DNA from: Rhizodiscina lignyota
Lineage: Eukaryota; Ascomycota; Dothideomycetes; Aulographales; Rhizodiscinaceae
Length of the DNA stretch: 64,000 bases
Reading direction: 5' to 3'
NCBI GenBank assembly: GCA_010015805.1
Contig: ML978125.1
Location: 124,001 to 188,000 of the forward strand
The translations under genes and the position numbers were made by a program. Of the stretch, positions 30,000 to 41,600 are shown piece after piece (positions within the stretch are counted from its first letter, which is position 1; each line of letters starts with the position of its first letter). Under the pieces are notes generated by a model. The model made no database searches and had not been told where the DNA came from. It worked only from the letters and a program-made list of their open reading frames with translations.

Positions 30000-31589
30000 A
30001 TGGTCCAAACACGAAGCCAGACTGGAAAGCAAACGAACAAACCCATCTATTATTCGGAGCCCCCAAAGGCTACAAAACCTGCCACAAAGAGGAAGAGGAA
30101 GAACGACCCCGAGAAGGGGGAGAAGAAAGAGAACAGCAAGAAGGCCAAGAAGGATAAGAAGAACAATAATGCTAAGGCAGCTGTCGAGGAAGCGGCAGGA
30201 GCCATTCCCGATACTGTTTCTAATGTCGTCGACGCGGTCACAAGCACTGTTGGTGAGGCTGCCACTACCTTGAAAGATGCGGCCACGAACCAACCGAGCT
30301 CGGCGAAAGTGCCAAAAGTTCCAAGCGCTGCAAAAGAGGACAAATCTCCTCTTAAAAGTGGACCGTCTACGATCAAGATAGATCCACCATCAACAAACAA
30401 GGACAAAGAAGCCAGCACGCCCACCGAAGCCAAAATGACAACCTTGCCGGGGGCGGGTTCCAAAAACATCGATGAGCTATTTGAGGACCAGAATGAGCCA
30501 GCTGAAGCCTCGTCCACCGACGAGAGGACAGAGTCCAAAGAGAAAGAAAGGATCAATCCATTCAAAGGCATCTCTACCGGTAAGAAGACCTACACAAGCA
30601 TCGATGATGCGTTGAAAGAGTTTTGTGAATCCGGAGGGAGCAACTTGCAGTACTTGCCGCAAGCAACTTCCGAGCTGACGCAACAGTGTGTCCAGGGGAG
30701 CTCTACAAATCCCTATGATGCGCTGCGGACGTATTTTCGGTGCTTTCAGCAAGCGAAGGAGCAAGCAAAGGCTCCAGACCCCTCCCTGTCACACAATCTT
30801 GAGCAACTCTTCAATAAGACCTTCAGCAACCGTACCTGCACAATGCCCCATATTCGGCATTCATCAACACTTTCAGGTCTTTCTTCTTCAAAGATCAAGC
30901 TCACTGGTAGTGGAGTGCTAAATCTCGGGTCCCCAGGGTCGCCATTCGACATCAACAGCGCGCATGACTGCCCTTCGAAGCTTCTCGATTCAGGCCCCAC
31001 GACCGCTTTGCACGACCGTTCGACACATGCAGTCACTCCAAAATATTCTCCAACGTCCCCGCACACGTCCTCGTCCACGGGCAAGCCGACTATATCACCG
31101 CCGAGTTATTCAAGGCTCACCCAAGTGGGACCTGGGCCTAAGCTGTACGATCCAACGGAAACGTCGCCTGCCTCAGAGCATAACCCGTTCGCCGCTTCTA
31201 TTTATATGGGGTCGTCGTACAGTCCAACCGCATCTTCGCTTGGCATGACGACGTACAGCCCGCCATCGCCAAGATACGCCACCAAGCCGGTAAACTGGGG
31301 TAGTTTGTCCGGCAAAAATCCGAGTGAGGGTAACACTAGGAAGGCAGTGTACAACCCATCGATGGGCATAACGGGGCCGCAGGGTCCGAGCTATAGCCCG
31401 ACGTCGCCAGGATTTGTCTCCAAGCCAGTGCTCTGGGGTAGTCCGTTTGAGGCAAAACCGAGTGAGCGGAAAACTGAGGGAGCGAAGATTGGTCCGAATA
31501 ATCTATTTGGCAACAAGTCGTTGGATCCACGAAAGGATTCGGAGCCGTCTGATGCAAATGGCAGCCCAGTCAGAGGCTTGGATGCTTGA
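30000..31589 (+). CDS. Orphan disordered protein with RNA polymerase II CTD-like YSPTSP motifs
   Basis: Intronless, 529 residues, ATG at 30000. Residues 1-60 are very basic (KRKRKNDPEKG, KKENSKKAKKDKK), likely a nuclear localisation region. About 60-190 is Ala/Ser/Thr/Pro-rich. A more folded part near 200-285 (SIDDALKEFCESGG, ALRTYFRCFQQAKEQAK, LSHNLEQLFNKTF) is helical. The C-terminal half is Ser/Pro/Tyr-rich and contains four heptads close to the Rpb1 CTD consensus YSPTSPS: residues 349 (YSPTSPH), 407 (YSPTASS), 419 (YSPPSPR) and 465 (YSPTSPG). The last two begin a duplicated ~30-residue unit (KPVxWGS then NPSE/KPSE). I know no family with this architecture. CTD kinases or readers would be natural partners, but that is inference. 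Confidence 0.72.
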   Translation: MVQTRSQTGKQTNKPIYYSEPPKATKPATKRKRKNDPEKGEKKENSKKAKKDKKNNNAKAAVEEAAGAIPDTVSNVVDAVTSTVGEAATTLKDAATNQPSSAKVPKVPSAAKEDKSPLKSGPSTIKIDPPSTNKDKEASTPTEAKMTTLPGAGSKNIDELFEDQNEPAEASSTDERTESKEKERINPFKGISTGKKTYTSIDDALKEFCESGGSNLQYLPQATSELTQQCVQGSSTNPYDALRTYFRCFQQAKEQAKAPDPSLSHNLEQLFNKTFSNRTCTMPHIRHSSTLSGLSSSKIKLTGSGVLNLGSPGSPFDINSAHDCPSKLLDSGPTTALHDRSTHAVTPKYSPTSPHTSSSTGKPTISPPSYSRLTQVGPGPKLYDPTETSPASEHNPFAASIYMGSSYSPTASSLGMTTYSPPSPRYATKPVNWGSLSGKNPSEGNTRKAVYNPSMGITGPQGPSYSPTSPGFVSKPVLWGSPFEAKPSERKTEGAKIGPNNLFGNKSLDPRKDSEPSDANGSPVRGLDA

Positions 31590-31921
31590 TAGACGCGCTT
31601 CGGATATCGGAGTATTTGCAAGCTTCGGCGCGTTAGAGCTTTGTAGATTCAGGATGCATTCTGTTTTACTCATATAGGCATACATGAAAAGAGTAGTTGT
31701 AACAGACACGTATTAATAGCAAATAATCCAAATCCATTTCTGTATTATTTCGTCGGCATTTACAGTATATGTTGCTCGTGATCCGTTCTCGTATATACAG
31801 CGGTAATGCAATCACGCATTCCCATTACTACTCTATTAAGTTTGACTCTCTCTATACCCAAGATTCTATAAATATCAATTACGCTTATACTAAACACTAA
31901 TGTAGGTTTTCACCTCTCTCA
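31590..31921. other. Convergent intergenic region
   Basis: About 330 AT-rich bases between the ends of the CTD-motif gene and the GT2 gene, probably their 3' UTRs and terminators. No gene. Confidence 0.35.
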
Positions 31922-34900
31922 TTAGTAGTTGAACACCATCAGCGACGGGTTCAGCAGGAATGGCAGGCCAGCATGGGAGACGATTGTGACGGCGAGTGGG
32001 ACGACGGCAGTGGCGCCTTGGATCTCCCAACCGCGCGGTGCGAAGTTGCCGAGATAGATCATACCGCCGACGACGATAAGGATTACGATATACATGTACT
32101 TGAAGCTTTTGAAGATCTTCGGAACTTCCTGGAAGAAGTTGGACTTGACAGCTTCCTTACTTGTGGCGCCCCTGTGCTCGAGATTAGCTGAGCCATCCAA
32201 AACGATTTCATGCACTAGACAAACCATTGCATGTCGATGTGGAACAAATGCGACAAGATTGCAGTGTTGAGATGGAAAGATAGGCCGCCGAAAAAGATGG
32301 TAAACATCGGCATCCATTTGAAGTTCTCAAGTAACGAAGCGAAGAGAGCCTTTTCGCCGAGTCGGTAGCGGAGGATGGCGAGCGCGAGGTTTCCGGCGCC
32401 GTTGAAGACGACAACAAGAGCGACAAAGACTGTAACGTATTAGTTCATGCGCATGGTAATGGTTGCGGAACATCATACTCTTCCAAGACTCCATGTAGAA
32501 TTTGTCTAGTTGACCGTTGTACCAACCGATGATGATGTAGTTCATAACTGTCAAAGGACCTCCAGAAGCCAGCGCAAAGTATGATGCGATGTATGCGAGG
32601 ATAGTACACTTAGATGACAGGTTCATGTTTGACCACAGGAATGTGTAAAAGAGGCGAGTGAAGGGACCTCTGAAAATCCATCGGTGGAAAGGGTTGAAGA
32701 CCAGCTCACTGCAGCCGTATGCGTACTTTTGCCAGCGGGTAAGCTCGTCGTAGATCGTAAGGGATACGCCTTCCTTGAATTGATTGTCGTGATACGCGGC
32801 GATTCGAACGGTGTTCCCGGCAATCTGAAGCCGAAGGGCGATGTCGAAGTCTTCCGAGACGTGGCTTTCGGACCAGTAAGCCACGTAACCATCTTCTTCC
32901 TTAACGCCAACGGATTGCACAGCTGCAGCCCATTAGAATCATTCAACCGGAAGCAAAAGCAACTTACCCTGCCATCGAAGAAAAGCGTTGTGCCCGACAA
33001 ACGGAGCGACTTCGCCAGAGCCGATAGAGAAGCGGATAGATGAATACACGAGATTAGTGAAAAAGGTGATGCCATTCTCAAAGAAATCGCCGACAACTTG
33101 CATGACCCCTGTCGAGTGCTGAACAATTGCAACTTCAGGGGAGAGGAACATTTCCGCGGCGCCATACAAGAGACAGTCAACAGGCTGTACAGCGTTAGTG
33201 TCGATACAAGTATTTGCAATGGCCATCGCTTACCACACGTGTATCAGAATCAATGATCAGGATATGCTCTCCAACGCGAATGTTTCCATGGGCATGTGCA
33301 AGGGGATTCTCTCGAAGCACACGCTCCAGACAGGCTTCGTACATTGCGTTTTCTTCCTGCTCGTCGAGGTAGTCGGTACCATCCCGCGCTATCTTCTCAT
33401 CGACCATCTCCTGAAGGTATGCTTCAACCTTTTGAGATATGTTCAAAGCGAAGTTCATGTTCGAGGCTTTTTTGAATTTCCCTTTCCGTTCGAAGCCCTC
33501 AGCGCCATGCTTCGGTCGAGAGACCCAGCCGATATTGTTGTCTTGGTAGAAGTCGAGTCGAGCTTTAACATCCTCTTCGGGAATTCCTGCACGAAGGCCA
33601 TCATCGTTGACGAAGATCGATGCAGTTCCACCATGGGACTCGTAGTGTGATATGGCAGCCTTCAAACTGTTCACAGTCGGAATGATGACTGAGTGCAAAC
33701 CTTCTTTGTACACGGGCATTTGAATTGTGACATGAGGGGGGATAAAGCCTTGAGCGTAGGCTCGGCGGAGACTTGGCTTTATCGCGGAGTAAAACCGTGA
33801 GTTACTCTTCAATCCGCTGATTGGTCCGATGGCCTGGAAGATGTCTGTGAAGATGACGACTACGAAGAACAAACCAACTAGGATGAGAAGAGGGATCAAG
33901 GCTACGAATGCGAGCCTGATCCAATTTCCGTCAGTAAGAGATTCGAGTATCAGATTCGATGTCGCCAAGCCCAGGAGGAGAAAGATAATGAGGCACATTC
34001 CAAGTCCAACAAAGAAAGCGGAGGTGAGGTTGATAGGTCGTCCCAAAGATTCCGGGCTTGCAGCTCCCTTTTCCTCGTCAAAATCGTCCTCGGCCTCTTC
34101 TATCTCTATTTGAGGGCCTTTCTTCTCTAAATTGTAGTTCACAATTGATCCAGTGGGAGTACCACGCGCCGTATTAGAGCCGGTGCCCATGGCGAAGGGA
34201 ATCCCTTGAGAGCCCCACACCTTGAGATCGTTAGCATGAAAAACTCGCGACAGGAGGGTTGGCCACCTACCAACGACAAGAGCTTCTCTTCCAAACGAGC
34301 CGCATGTGGAATGATCATCTGAAGATCATCATGCCATACCAGAAGCATGCGCTCCCTTCGAACCAGACAAGCATATTGGAACTTCTTTACGTTGTTGGAA
34401 GCTATCTCGCTGAGAGAGTCCACGATCTGTAACTGTGACCCGTCTGGCATAGCTTGTTCCGTCTGATATAGGTCAAGAGATGACAGGATGACACTGATCG
34501 TCTCAGTGCTCATCGTGAAAGCTATTTCGGCATTGATTCTTCGGACAGCAGCCAACAACTCGTCAGATATTGTCTCTGGTGCATGTACGTAGTTGCCTCG
34601 GGTCCTTCTTAACAAGACTCCGCTCGAACTTTCACCCAAGGTGCCAGGCATCGCTAACCATTGGCTTGACGATATTCTGCCATAGAGGTATTTGACCATC
34701 TGTGAAGGTATCAGCTTGTGATTAATGGTACTTGCTTGGCTGCAACGTACAGAAGCATAGCGAGCTCCCTCATCAATGTTCGCCAACGTATACCTACTAC
34801 CTGTGGGAGGTGGACCATCCTTTTCTGCAGGGTCTGAAATGGGCTGGTTCCTCTCCTCAACTTCCAATGGAGGTTGAGGTTCTTCCTCTTGAATCGATTT

Positions 34901-34939
34901 TCCCCCGAGCCATGATGGGCGGTTCTTACCAAACACCAT
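31922..34939 (-). CDS. Fungal family 2 glycosyltransferase (GT2, hyphal-growth type)
   Basis: Seven exons on minus: 34751-34939, 34271-34699, 33234-34220, 32968-33184, 32479-32922, 32225-32429, 31922-32171; introns are 45-53 bp and all phases agree, giving 906 residues. The domain order is a soluble N-terminus, two membrane spans (~275-297, 310-332), a processive GT2 core and at least four C-terminal spans. Catalytic signatures are FVNDDG (409-414), IIDSDTR (528-534), SEDFD (630-634) and the acceptor-side RW (670-671, in LTRWQKYAYG), as in chitin/cellulose/hyaluronan synthases. The closest remembered family is the conserved fungal GT2 described in Zymoseptoria tritici and Fusarium graminearum, needed for hyphal growth on solid surfaces; the polysaccharide made is not settled. 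The sixth intron uses a GTTTGT donor. Plasma membrane location is likely. Confidence 0.92.
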
Positions 34940-37085
34940 GGCTACAGAAGCAATTGGCTTAAGAGCCTACTGTCAATTGGCGTCGAAACGATGTATGAAG
35001 ACGGATGAAACAAAATAATGAAAGACAATGCACTCAAACGAATGGACGTCTTCGAGACGCAATAGAAAGAGTGGCCCTAGAACAAGAAATTCAAGACTCG
35101 AGATAGCGAACGAAAACATCCCGGCAGCGGGTTTAAAAGTATTAACATCGAGTGAGAAGCCGCACAGAGCACCGATAGCCTCTGTGGTATCAGTGCAGAT
35201 TAGCCACACCACGTTTTCGTGCCCACGTCTGTTAAGTTCTGGGCGTTGTCCTGAGACTATTTTGGGACCCTGGCGACAAGCAAGCACCTGGCCGTTTCAA
35301 GGCACGTCTGGGCAAGAAACCCGGCTGCGAACAATTCGATAGCTCGGTTTATCCCTTATGCTGACAAGAATCGTCGTGGGTGCTGGCGATGCACGATGGT
35401 GACTGAGTGAGAAGCGTGGATGGCAGGCATATGGCGGCCGCATTAGGAAGAAAACTGTGTTCCTGCATGGCATGGACGCATTGACGCCACTACGAAGTCT
35501 CCTTAAAATTCAAAACTGACAGTTTTGTTGTAACGCACGGCCCAAACGGCAGAGGAAGATAAGGGAAGGTCAAGGGCCAGGGGAAGCGCCACACAGGTTG
35601 TTTGCCCGCCCTAGTCTCCTTGCGGCAGCTAGTGCAAGCTTGTTTGGACTTCGAGTCCAACCCATCCTTCCTCCAATCCCATGCTCCCGGGAAGCTTTAC
35701 CGCACTGCGCTCAACCGCTTCACGTTCTGACCCACATGTTTTCTGGGATGTCTGCATTCCTGCGTCGCCAGTCGTCAGGCCAAGCCGCGGCTGCTCACAA
35801 CTCTCCTAGAAAGGGGGGAATTGCCAACCAGCTCGACGAAACTAACTTATGAAGTCAGTTGGTCAGATGGAGGCATTGCAGAAGAGGTCAATGACCATCC
35901 AATTCGAAATGAACGCCACAATGCGTATGTGGCTCAGCGCTGAACAAAGCGACACCTTGGAACGAGCAACGTGCAAAGACATGGCAGGGGACGGCAGAAG
36001 CTTACTCTGATCGTTTACGTGCATCGGGATTTTATTGACGCTACCAGGGTCTGCAGACAAGGCTTTCATTGGACACAGTCAGCATCTTATAGCCACAGCT
36101 ACAAGCGAGTGGTGTGTACAACACTCCTACGAATCTTGCGTTGATTGATTAGAAACTCGGCAGACAGCGGGCCTCCGTGGGAGGCAATCCCAGCTTTACA
36201 TGGCACCGCTCCACTACATGAACAAATGACGAGACAGCCAGCATACCATGACCTGGGGCATAGAACAAGGCAAAAGACACGAGACGCCTATCTCCGCTGA
36301 CTGACTGAACACCACAGAACGATGTTCCACACATACTTACTATTGGCTCGATGTACGCGTCCTTGAGCCTCGACCAGCAGATCACGCAAACCCACAGTCG
36401 AGAATGGACTGGCGCGCCGCGCCTCGACTTCTGCAAGGACTCACTCTCAAACTGCAATCAATTTGTGCCCGCATTCGCAAGTACGTATGGTAAAGTTGCG
36501 CACGCCAAGTCTTCACTGACATTACCCTGCTCAGGTACCACGACTCGACATCCCCAGGTGTCATAGTATTGGCATTTGTCAATCGAGAACAAGTTAGCTC
36601 GCCCTGTCGTGTGCCGATTTCCAGCAAACTATCGTTCCTGACACTTTGAAGCCTACTCCACAATCCTGTTCCAAGTATCCTGTCGATGCTGGACATCCAT
36701 TTTCGACTTCCGACATTATATCGGGGCCAGAGAATGGCGAACCTTGCACACGAGCAGCTTTGCCAAGACAGGAGACCTCCGCTGCCCAGCCGCTTCCAGG
36801 GACAGCAATGTGCCTAAATGGTAACGTAGCTTGTGCTTCATTGTATCAACGGTGCCATCTGTAGCTCGTGCCAATTGTGTCTCATGCCATTCAAGTGGTA
36901 CATGGTTGGTGCTCCTCTCTTAGTTGAATTGTTTCTCCAATTTCTATCTTCTTGAAATCTCTATCTTCTATTACAGGCATTATGATCTATAGTCGTTTCT
37001 CAGAATAGTCCAGATCCGTCTCGAACGCCAAACTGTGTTTATCACTGATATAATTGAAAGCATCGGGCATCCCACTCTGTCCGAA
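34940..37085. other. Gene-free stretch upstream of GT2
   Basis: About 2.1 kb between two minus-strand genes: 5' flank of GT2 on the left, 3' flank of the GH16 gene on the right. Many short frames on both strands, none with family character or plausible splicing. Probably promoter and untranslated sequence. Confidence 0.35.
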
Positions 37086-38620
37086 TCAAGCTGTACAGGC
37101 TCCTTCCTGCCACATTTTGACAGATTTTACAGTCATTCCACGCTTATTCCCTTCTCCCCATGTAGGCAGCCAGTTGTCTGCGTCATGGTAGAAGTCCCAT
37201 TGCGAACTTGCACCATCGTCTAGCCAAGGTTTCCCTGCCTTGTTGTCTGGGAAGAAGCCATTCCTGGCTCCGACGGCAACATTCAGAATGAGGTAGAAAG
37301 GTTGATCGAACGGAGTGTTGCTCTGGCCAGTCTTTTCCCACGGATCCTGGAGCAAAGTGGAGTTCTCTTCCATGGAAGCAAAATCGCCACGGGTCCAGAG
37401 GTCTTCATTGCCGAACTTAATGAAGAAGATTTGGACCAGTCGAGTATCGAGATAGAAGTAAAGGTAGTCACGCGACCATTCTAAACCGAACGTATGGAAT
37501 TCCTTGGTATAGTCGGTCCTTCGGATCGCTTTGCCACTGGTGGTTCTCCAATAAGCGTCCGTGTCTGTGGTGGGACCCCAGTGCAGCGTTGTGGTGTACA
37601 CATCTCGACCACCAGCCGGGTATTCGACATCGTTGCCTCGACTTTCCGCAATGTCAATCTCTCCACTGCGCGGCCAAACGCCATAGACATTATCCTCTGG
37701 CATCATCCCTAATGCCTGTATCAGATCATAGATATTCTCAGCTCTCCGACTGACTTACAAATAGCTGGCCAAAGCCAATCGCCTTCTGGCATCTTGGCGG
37801 TGACTTCGACTCGGCCGTACTTGATCGTCTTTTTGCCCTTCGTCGTCAACCTCGCAGAGCGGACCGGCGGAATCATAGACCCTAATGTCGAATTGGAGTG
37901 GATGGAGCACTGCGCATTGGTGGTCCCTGTGCAGGAGCCATCTCCACCAGCTTTTGTGAGGTTTAATGTGTATCCATTATACAGCTTGTCGTCATTTATG
38001 TTTGTCGTCTCGTTGGTCAATGTTGGCACAATATGCAGGCCTTCTGCGTCGACAAAGGAGTTCTTTGGATCTGTCGTGTCCCAGTCGAAACTACCAACTC
38101 CGAACCCATCAATCTACGAAATCAGTACAAGAACACGTGAGAAGCGATCCAAAAACTGACTTGGACTTCGTGAGACCAGATGTTGGTGTCAAGCGTATGG
38201 AAATCTTCGTCTAATATTAAGCAGTACTGTCTCGAAGTCAGTGTATCTCTTCTTCGGGCAACGGGATGAGCGATTCTCCAAAACATCGACGGACGCGGCA
38301 AATATGCTCAGGGACAGAGACCGTACCTTATGGTTACCGACTTTCCACGTTGCGGTATAACAAATGAATGCGCTCAATGCAACTCCAATAATAATGAAAA
38401 TCCGGACAATCCAGTTGTTCATCCGTGTCTTTTTCATCCGAGGGTCTTGAGTCCATGGTCGTTCATAATCTCCTTTTAATCTGTAGCTGCGGAATCGTCG
38501 CTTTGGGCGTCCAATTTCAGACATGCGCCCCGTCCATGACTGAGTCTCGTGGACTTGGTCCAATGTATTGTACGACTGTCGAAATGGACTTTCGGACCTG
38601 AACGCCATTGGAGCTGCCAT
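37086..38620 (-). CDS. GH16 beta-glucanase-like protein, type II membrane anchored
   Basis: Four exons: 38327-38620, 38161-38226, 37759-38113, 37086-37708; introns of 100, 47 and 50 bp in phase give 445 residues. A basic cytoplasmic tail (RRFRSYRLKG, KKTRMNN) precedes one hydrophobic span at about 70-92 (IVRIFIIIGVALSAFICY). The lumenal/extracellular part is a GH16 jelly roll: YCLILDEDF (99-107), FDWDTTDPKNSFV, GRVEVTAKMPEGDWLWPA, then the catalytic GEIDIAE (254-260; nucleophile Glu255, acid/base Glu260) followed by SRGND. It resembles fungal and animal beta-1,3-glucan-active or -binding GH16 members. It probably remodels or trims cell-wall beta-glucan. Both catalytic Glu are present, so it could be active. 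The 66-bp second exon is small but carries the conserved first strand. Confidence 0.9.
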
Positions 38621-41600
38621 TGCGCCTTCGCTGCAATCGATTCAACTGCGTTTCAAACAATTTAGAATGTCAACAACGCTCACGAACCTTGGAGCGGGTG
38701 TACGTTACTGATGAAGCGAACCTTGAAAGTTATTAAAAGAGCAATCAGTGTGAAGCGACCAGGATCCCCTGTAATGGGAAGGGTGTGGCGTACGACTGGG
38801 ATAAGCTCTATACATGCACCCGGGATGGCCTCCTTAGCCCAAGCCTGGGCTTGGAGATGTTTCCTCTGGCGAGACAGCTTGAGGGACGAGCTTCTCAAAC
38901 AGCATCACACTCAACCGCATTCCTCATAAGACCAGGATCCCGATTGTACCTCAAAGATCACGACATGTTGAGCTCTTCCCTGTCCTCCCGATTGAGGGTC
39001 AACTCCGAGAAATATTCTCGAAGAATTCTTCGCTAATTTCTCATTATTGCCGTTACTGCAGTGCGGCTATTTCCCTCATCCAACCAACAAGACCTCAATC
39101 AGGCCACCCAGATCCCCGATCCGGCCAGCTTATGCTCCACGACCGCTGCTGCCAACGTGCAGCAGGCGTTGCTGCGACAGCAGCACGTCCCAAGCATCAG
39201 CGCCACAAAGTGGAATGGTGACAATTGCTAGTATGACCGTCTCATCTCTCGTCTCTTTGACAGTAAACAAATATCGGCCCTCAACTGTTGATATCAGTTG
39301 TCTTGAAGACGAGGGATTGGTCCCCGAGACTGTGTCACACTGAAGGTCTTCCAACTTTCGCAGCTTGCATGGATCTGTGACAATCGTGCATTATCTCCCC
39401 CTTCCTTCTTCCAAGTTTTGACTCGATGGAGAGGTTCTCGGCATGACGAGCAACCTGGGGCCCTGGTAAGCGCGAGCACGTGGGTTTGCTCGCAGTTCTC
39501 AGGTACAGGTGCCATTTAAGTGGTCAGCACATTGACCAGGCTCCATCTTTATATCATGTTGTCTCACTTCTCGGGCATATGGTCGAAATGGGGGGGAGAG
39601 AGGAGCATGCATGCCAAGGGAAGATAGCGAACTTCAATCCGCAATGGCTCTCTGAAGCGGCCATATGGACACGTTCGAATTTCGAAATTCAATGTCGATC
39701 TCCCGATATCGTCGCTGCAATCGACGATGTCCATGATGCCCCAGAATGAAATAGCATTGTCCCAGTTGAACAAATGGTTGGAGCAGAATCCGCCGTGGCG
39801 ACCACTGTATTTGCTCAACGTGGGGGTGTAGAGACGAGGGTTGTCGCTGCATGCCTGATGGACCAGTATTGTTTGCTAGGTAGCAGAGGCCAGACGAGGC
39901 GTCGTAAGCCTCTCGGAAGGAGAATTTCTGGCGCTGTGGCTTGAAGGATGTGGGTGGCAATCTGTTGCAGCGATCCCACTACTCTGTACGGTAGGGCGAT
40001 ATCTACGAAGAGCATGCACATGCGCCTTCTTCAACGGCCGCACGCGGACCAGTCAGCTTTCAGTTTGCCAAGCGTCCTGCAAGTGCTACGCTCAAGCCAC
40101 CGTGATCATCGATCTCGCTACAGAGGGAATGACATTTCTTACAGCGAAACTTACGATATCAGGGATCCATGCAAGCGGGACAACCCTCTGAGCCGCAGAT
40201 TTTCCTGGCAGACAAAGTTCTCACTCATCGCAATCGTTTAAATAATTTGAGATTTGTTGGGCAGGGGAACATTATATCCGCCCTCGAATTAATAAGTGAT
40301 ACATATCGCTCGTCTTCGCTTGTGGCGACATTGATGTGGCGAGCTTTGTCCCCCTTGAAATCGACTCTAAAATATCGGCCGACGTGTTACGGCTGTACAC
40401 TCTGATATCAGGAGGTGTGGTTACTCTATCGCAATGCGAGGCACCATAGCTCCGCCTCAAGCCGTTGTTATCCAATCCATATCTCCTTCCAAAAGCAAGC
40501 AGCCAATAATACTTGCATATGGCAATTGACATCAATTCTCTTCCTCCTTGTGCCGATTTTTGAGCTCTCTTCCTTCCTCATGCGTGTCTTGTCAAGTACT
40601 GCAGACGCTATTTGCTCACTTACATGTATGATGTATTGGAAATCGACTTGGCCGTGATAACCTTATCTGTCCATCCGCGTCGCGATGATATCCTTATGTT
40701 AAACCTAATAAATGATCCTGCTTGCGTCCAATAGCCTAACAGCTGACTCATCTACTATTCGCAGACATGTGCGCGAGAGGGTGACTGCCCGTTATCGCGT
40801 ATCTGCATCGGATTTGGGCGGTTCGCTTCCAAATCATTGGGCGATGGAACGCCTTTGAAGCCACAAAAAGCTCGTATGGGATGCAATTCTCTCCTGTCCG
40901 CAGCATTTCGAGCGCTCCGACATGGCATTCTTTGAAATTGACCAACTGCCGTGGTGAGACGCGTTGGCCCAAGCACCTTCCTATCAAGAAATCCAATCTC
41001 CGCTCCCAAGCCACGGCGATGCACAAAAAGAAGCAAACGCCCACCATCTAACAATTTTATTGTCATCCTCAACATACGTACATATCTCGCATCTCGTGTC
41101 TCGTGTCATCAAACGTCTCATCTGCGTCCGCTTCAATTCGTTTGCACGGGGGAACCGTATTCCAGAACTGTCTCGACTCAGGTGCCGCGTGCTTCGCTCC
41201 GCATCGTCGCTCGCTGATGATGTGTGGAGCAGTAGGCTATCAACTTCGAGATAACCACTTCGAGGCACGTCCTAATTGCCAAATACATCTTGATATCTCA
41301 TACGAACCCACGTGAAGATAGTAATGGCCACACACCTTAGCTATTGCCTTCGCAGTATGGGTCTTAAATAGGTATATCCTGCCTGCTTCTCGGGGCGTCG
41401 CTATCAGGTCATACTCCCCTTTCCTCTGCCCTTGAGTTGACCCTCTCGTGGTATTGTTTCGTCCCTCTCCTGAAAGTCTTGGTACTTCACCTTACTTTCG
41501 TATCCCTACAGAGCTGGATTTTTTCAAGTCTATTCCTGCCATTCGTTTCCCGACTTGTAGCACACTTTAAAGTTCAATTAATATTCTCACTATGGACATA

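Noticed and set aside
40748-41047. 99-codon minus-strand frame with hydrophobic start
   Set aside because: Possible signal peptide (MVGVCFFLCIAVAW) but the rest is unremarkable and there is no support from context; mentioned only under the gene-poor region.
41103-41315. Overlapping short frames on both strands
   Set aside because: Mutually overlapping, Ser/Arg-rich and unconnected to any splice pattern.
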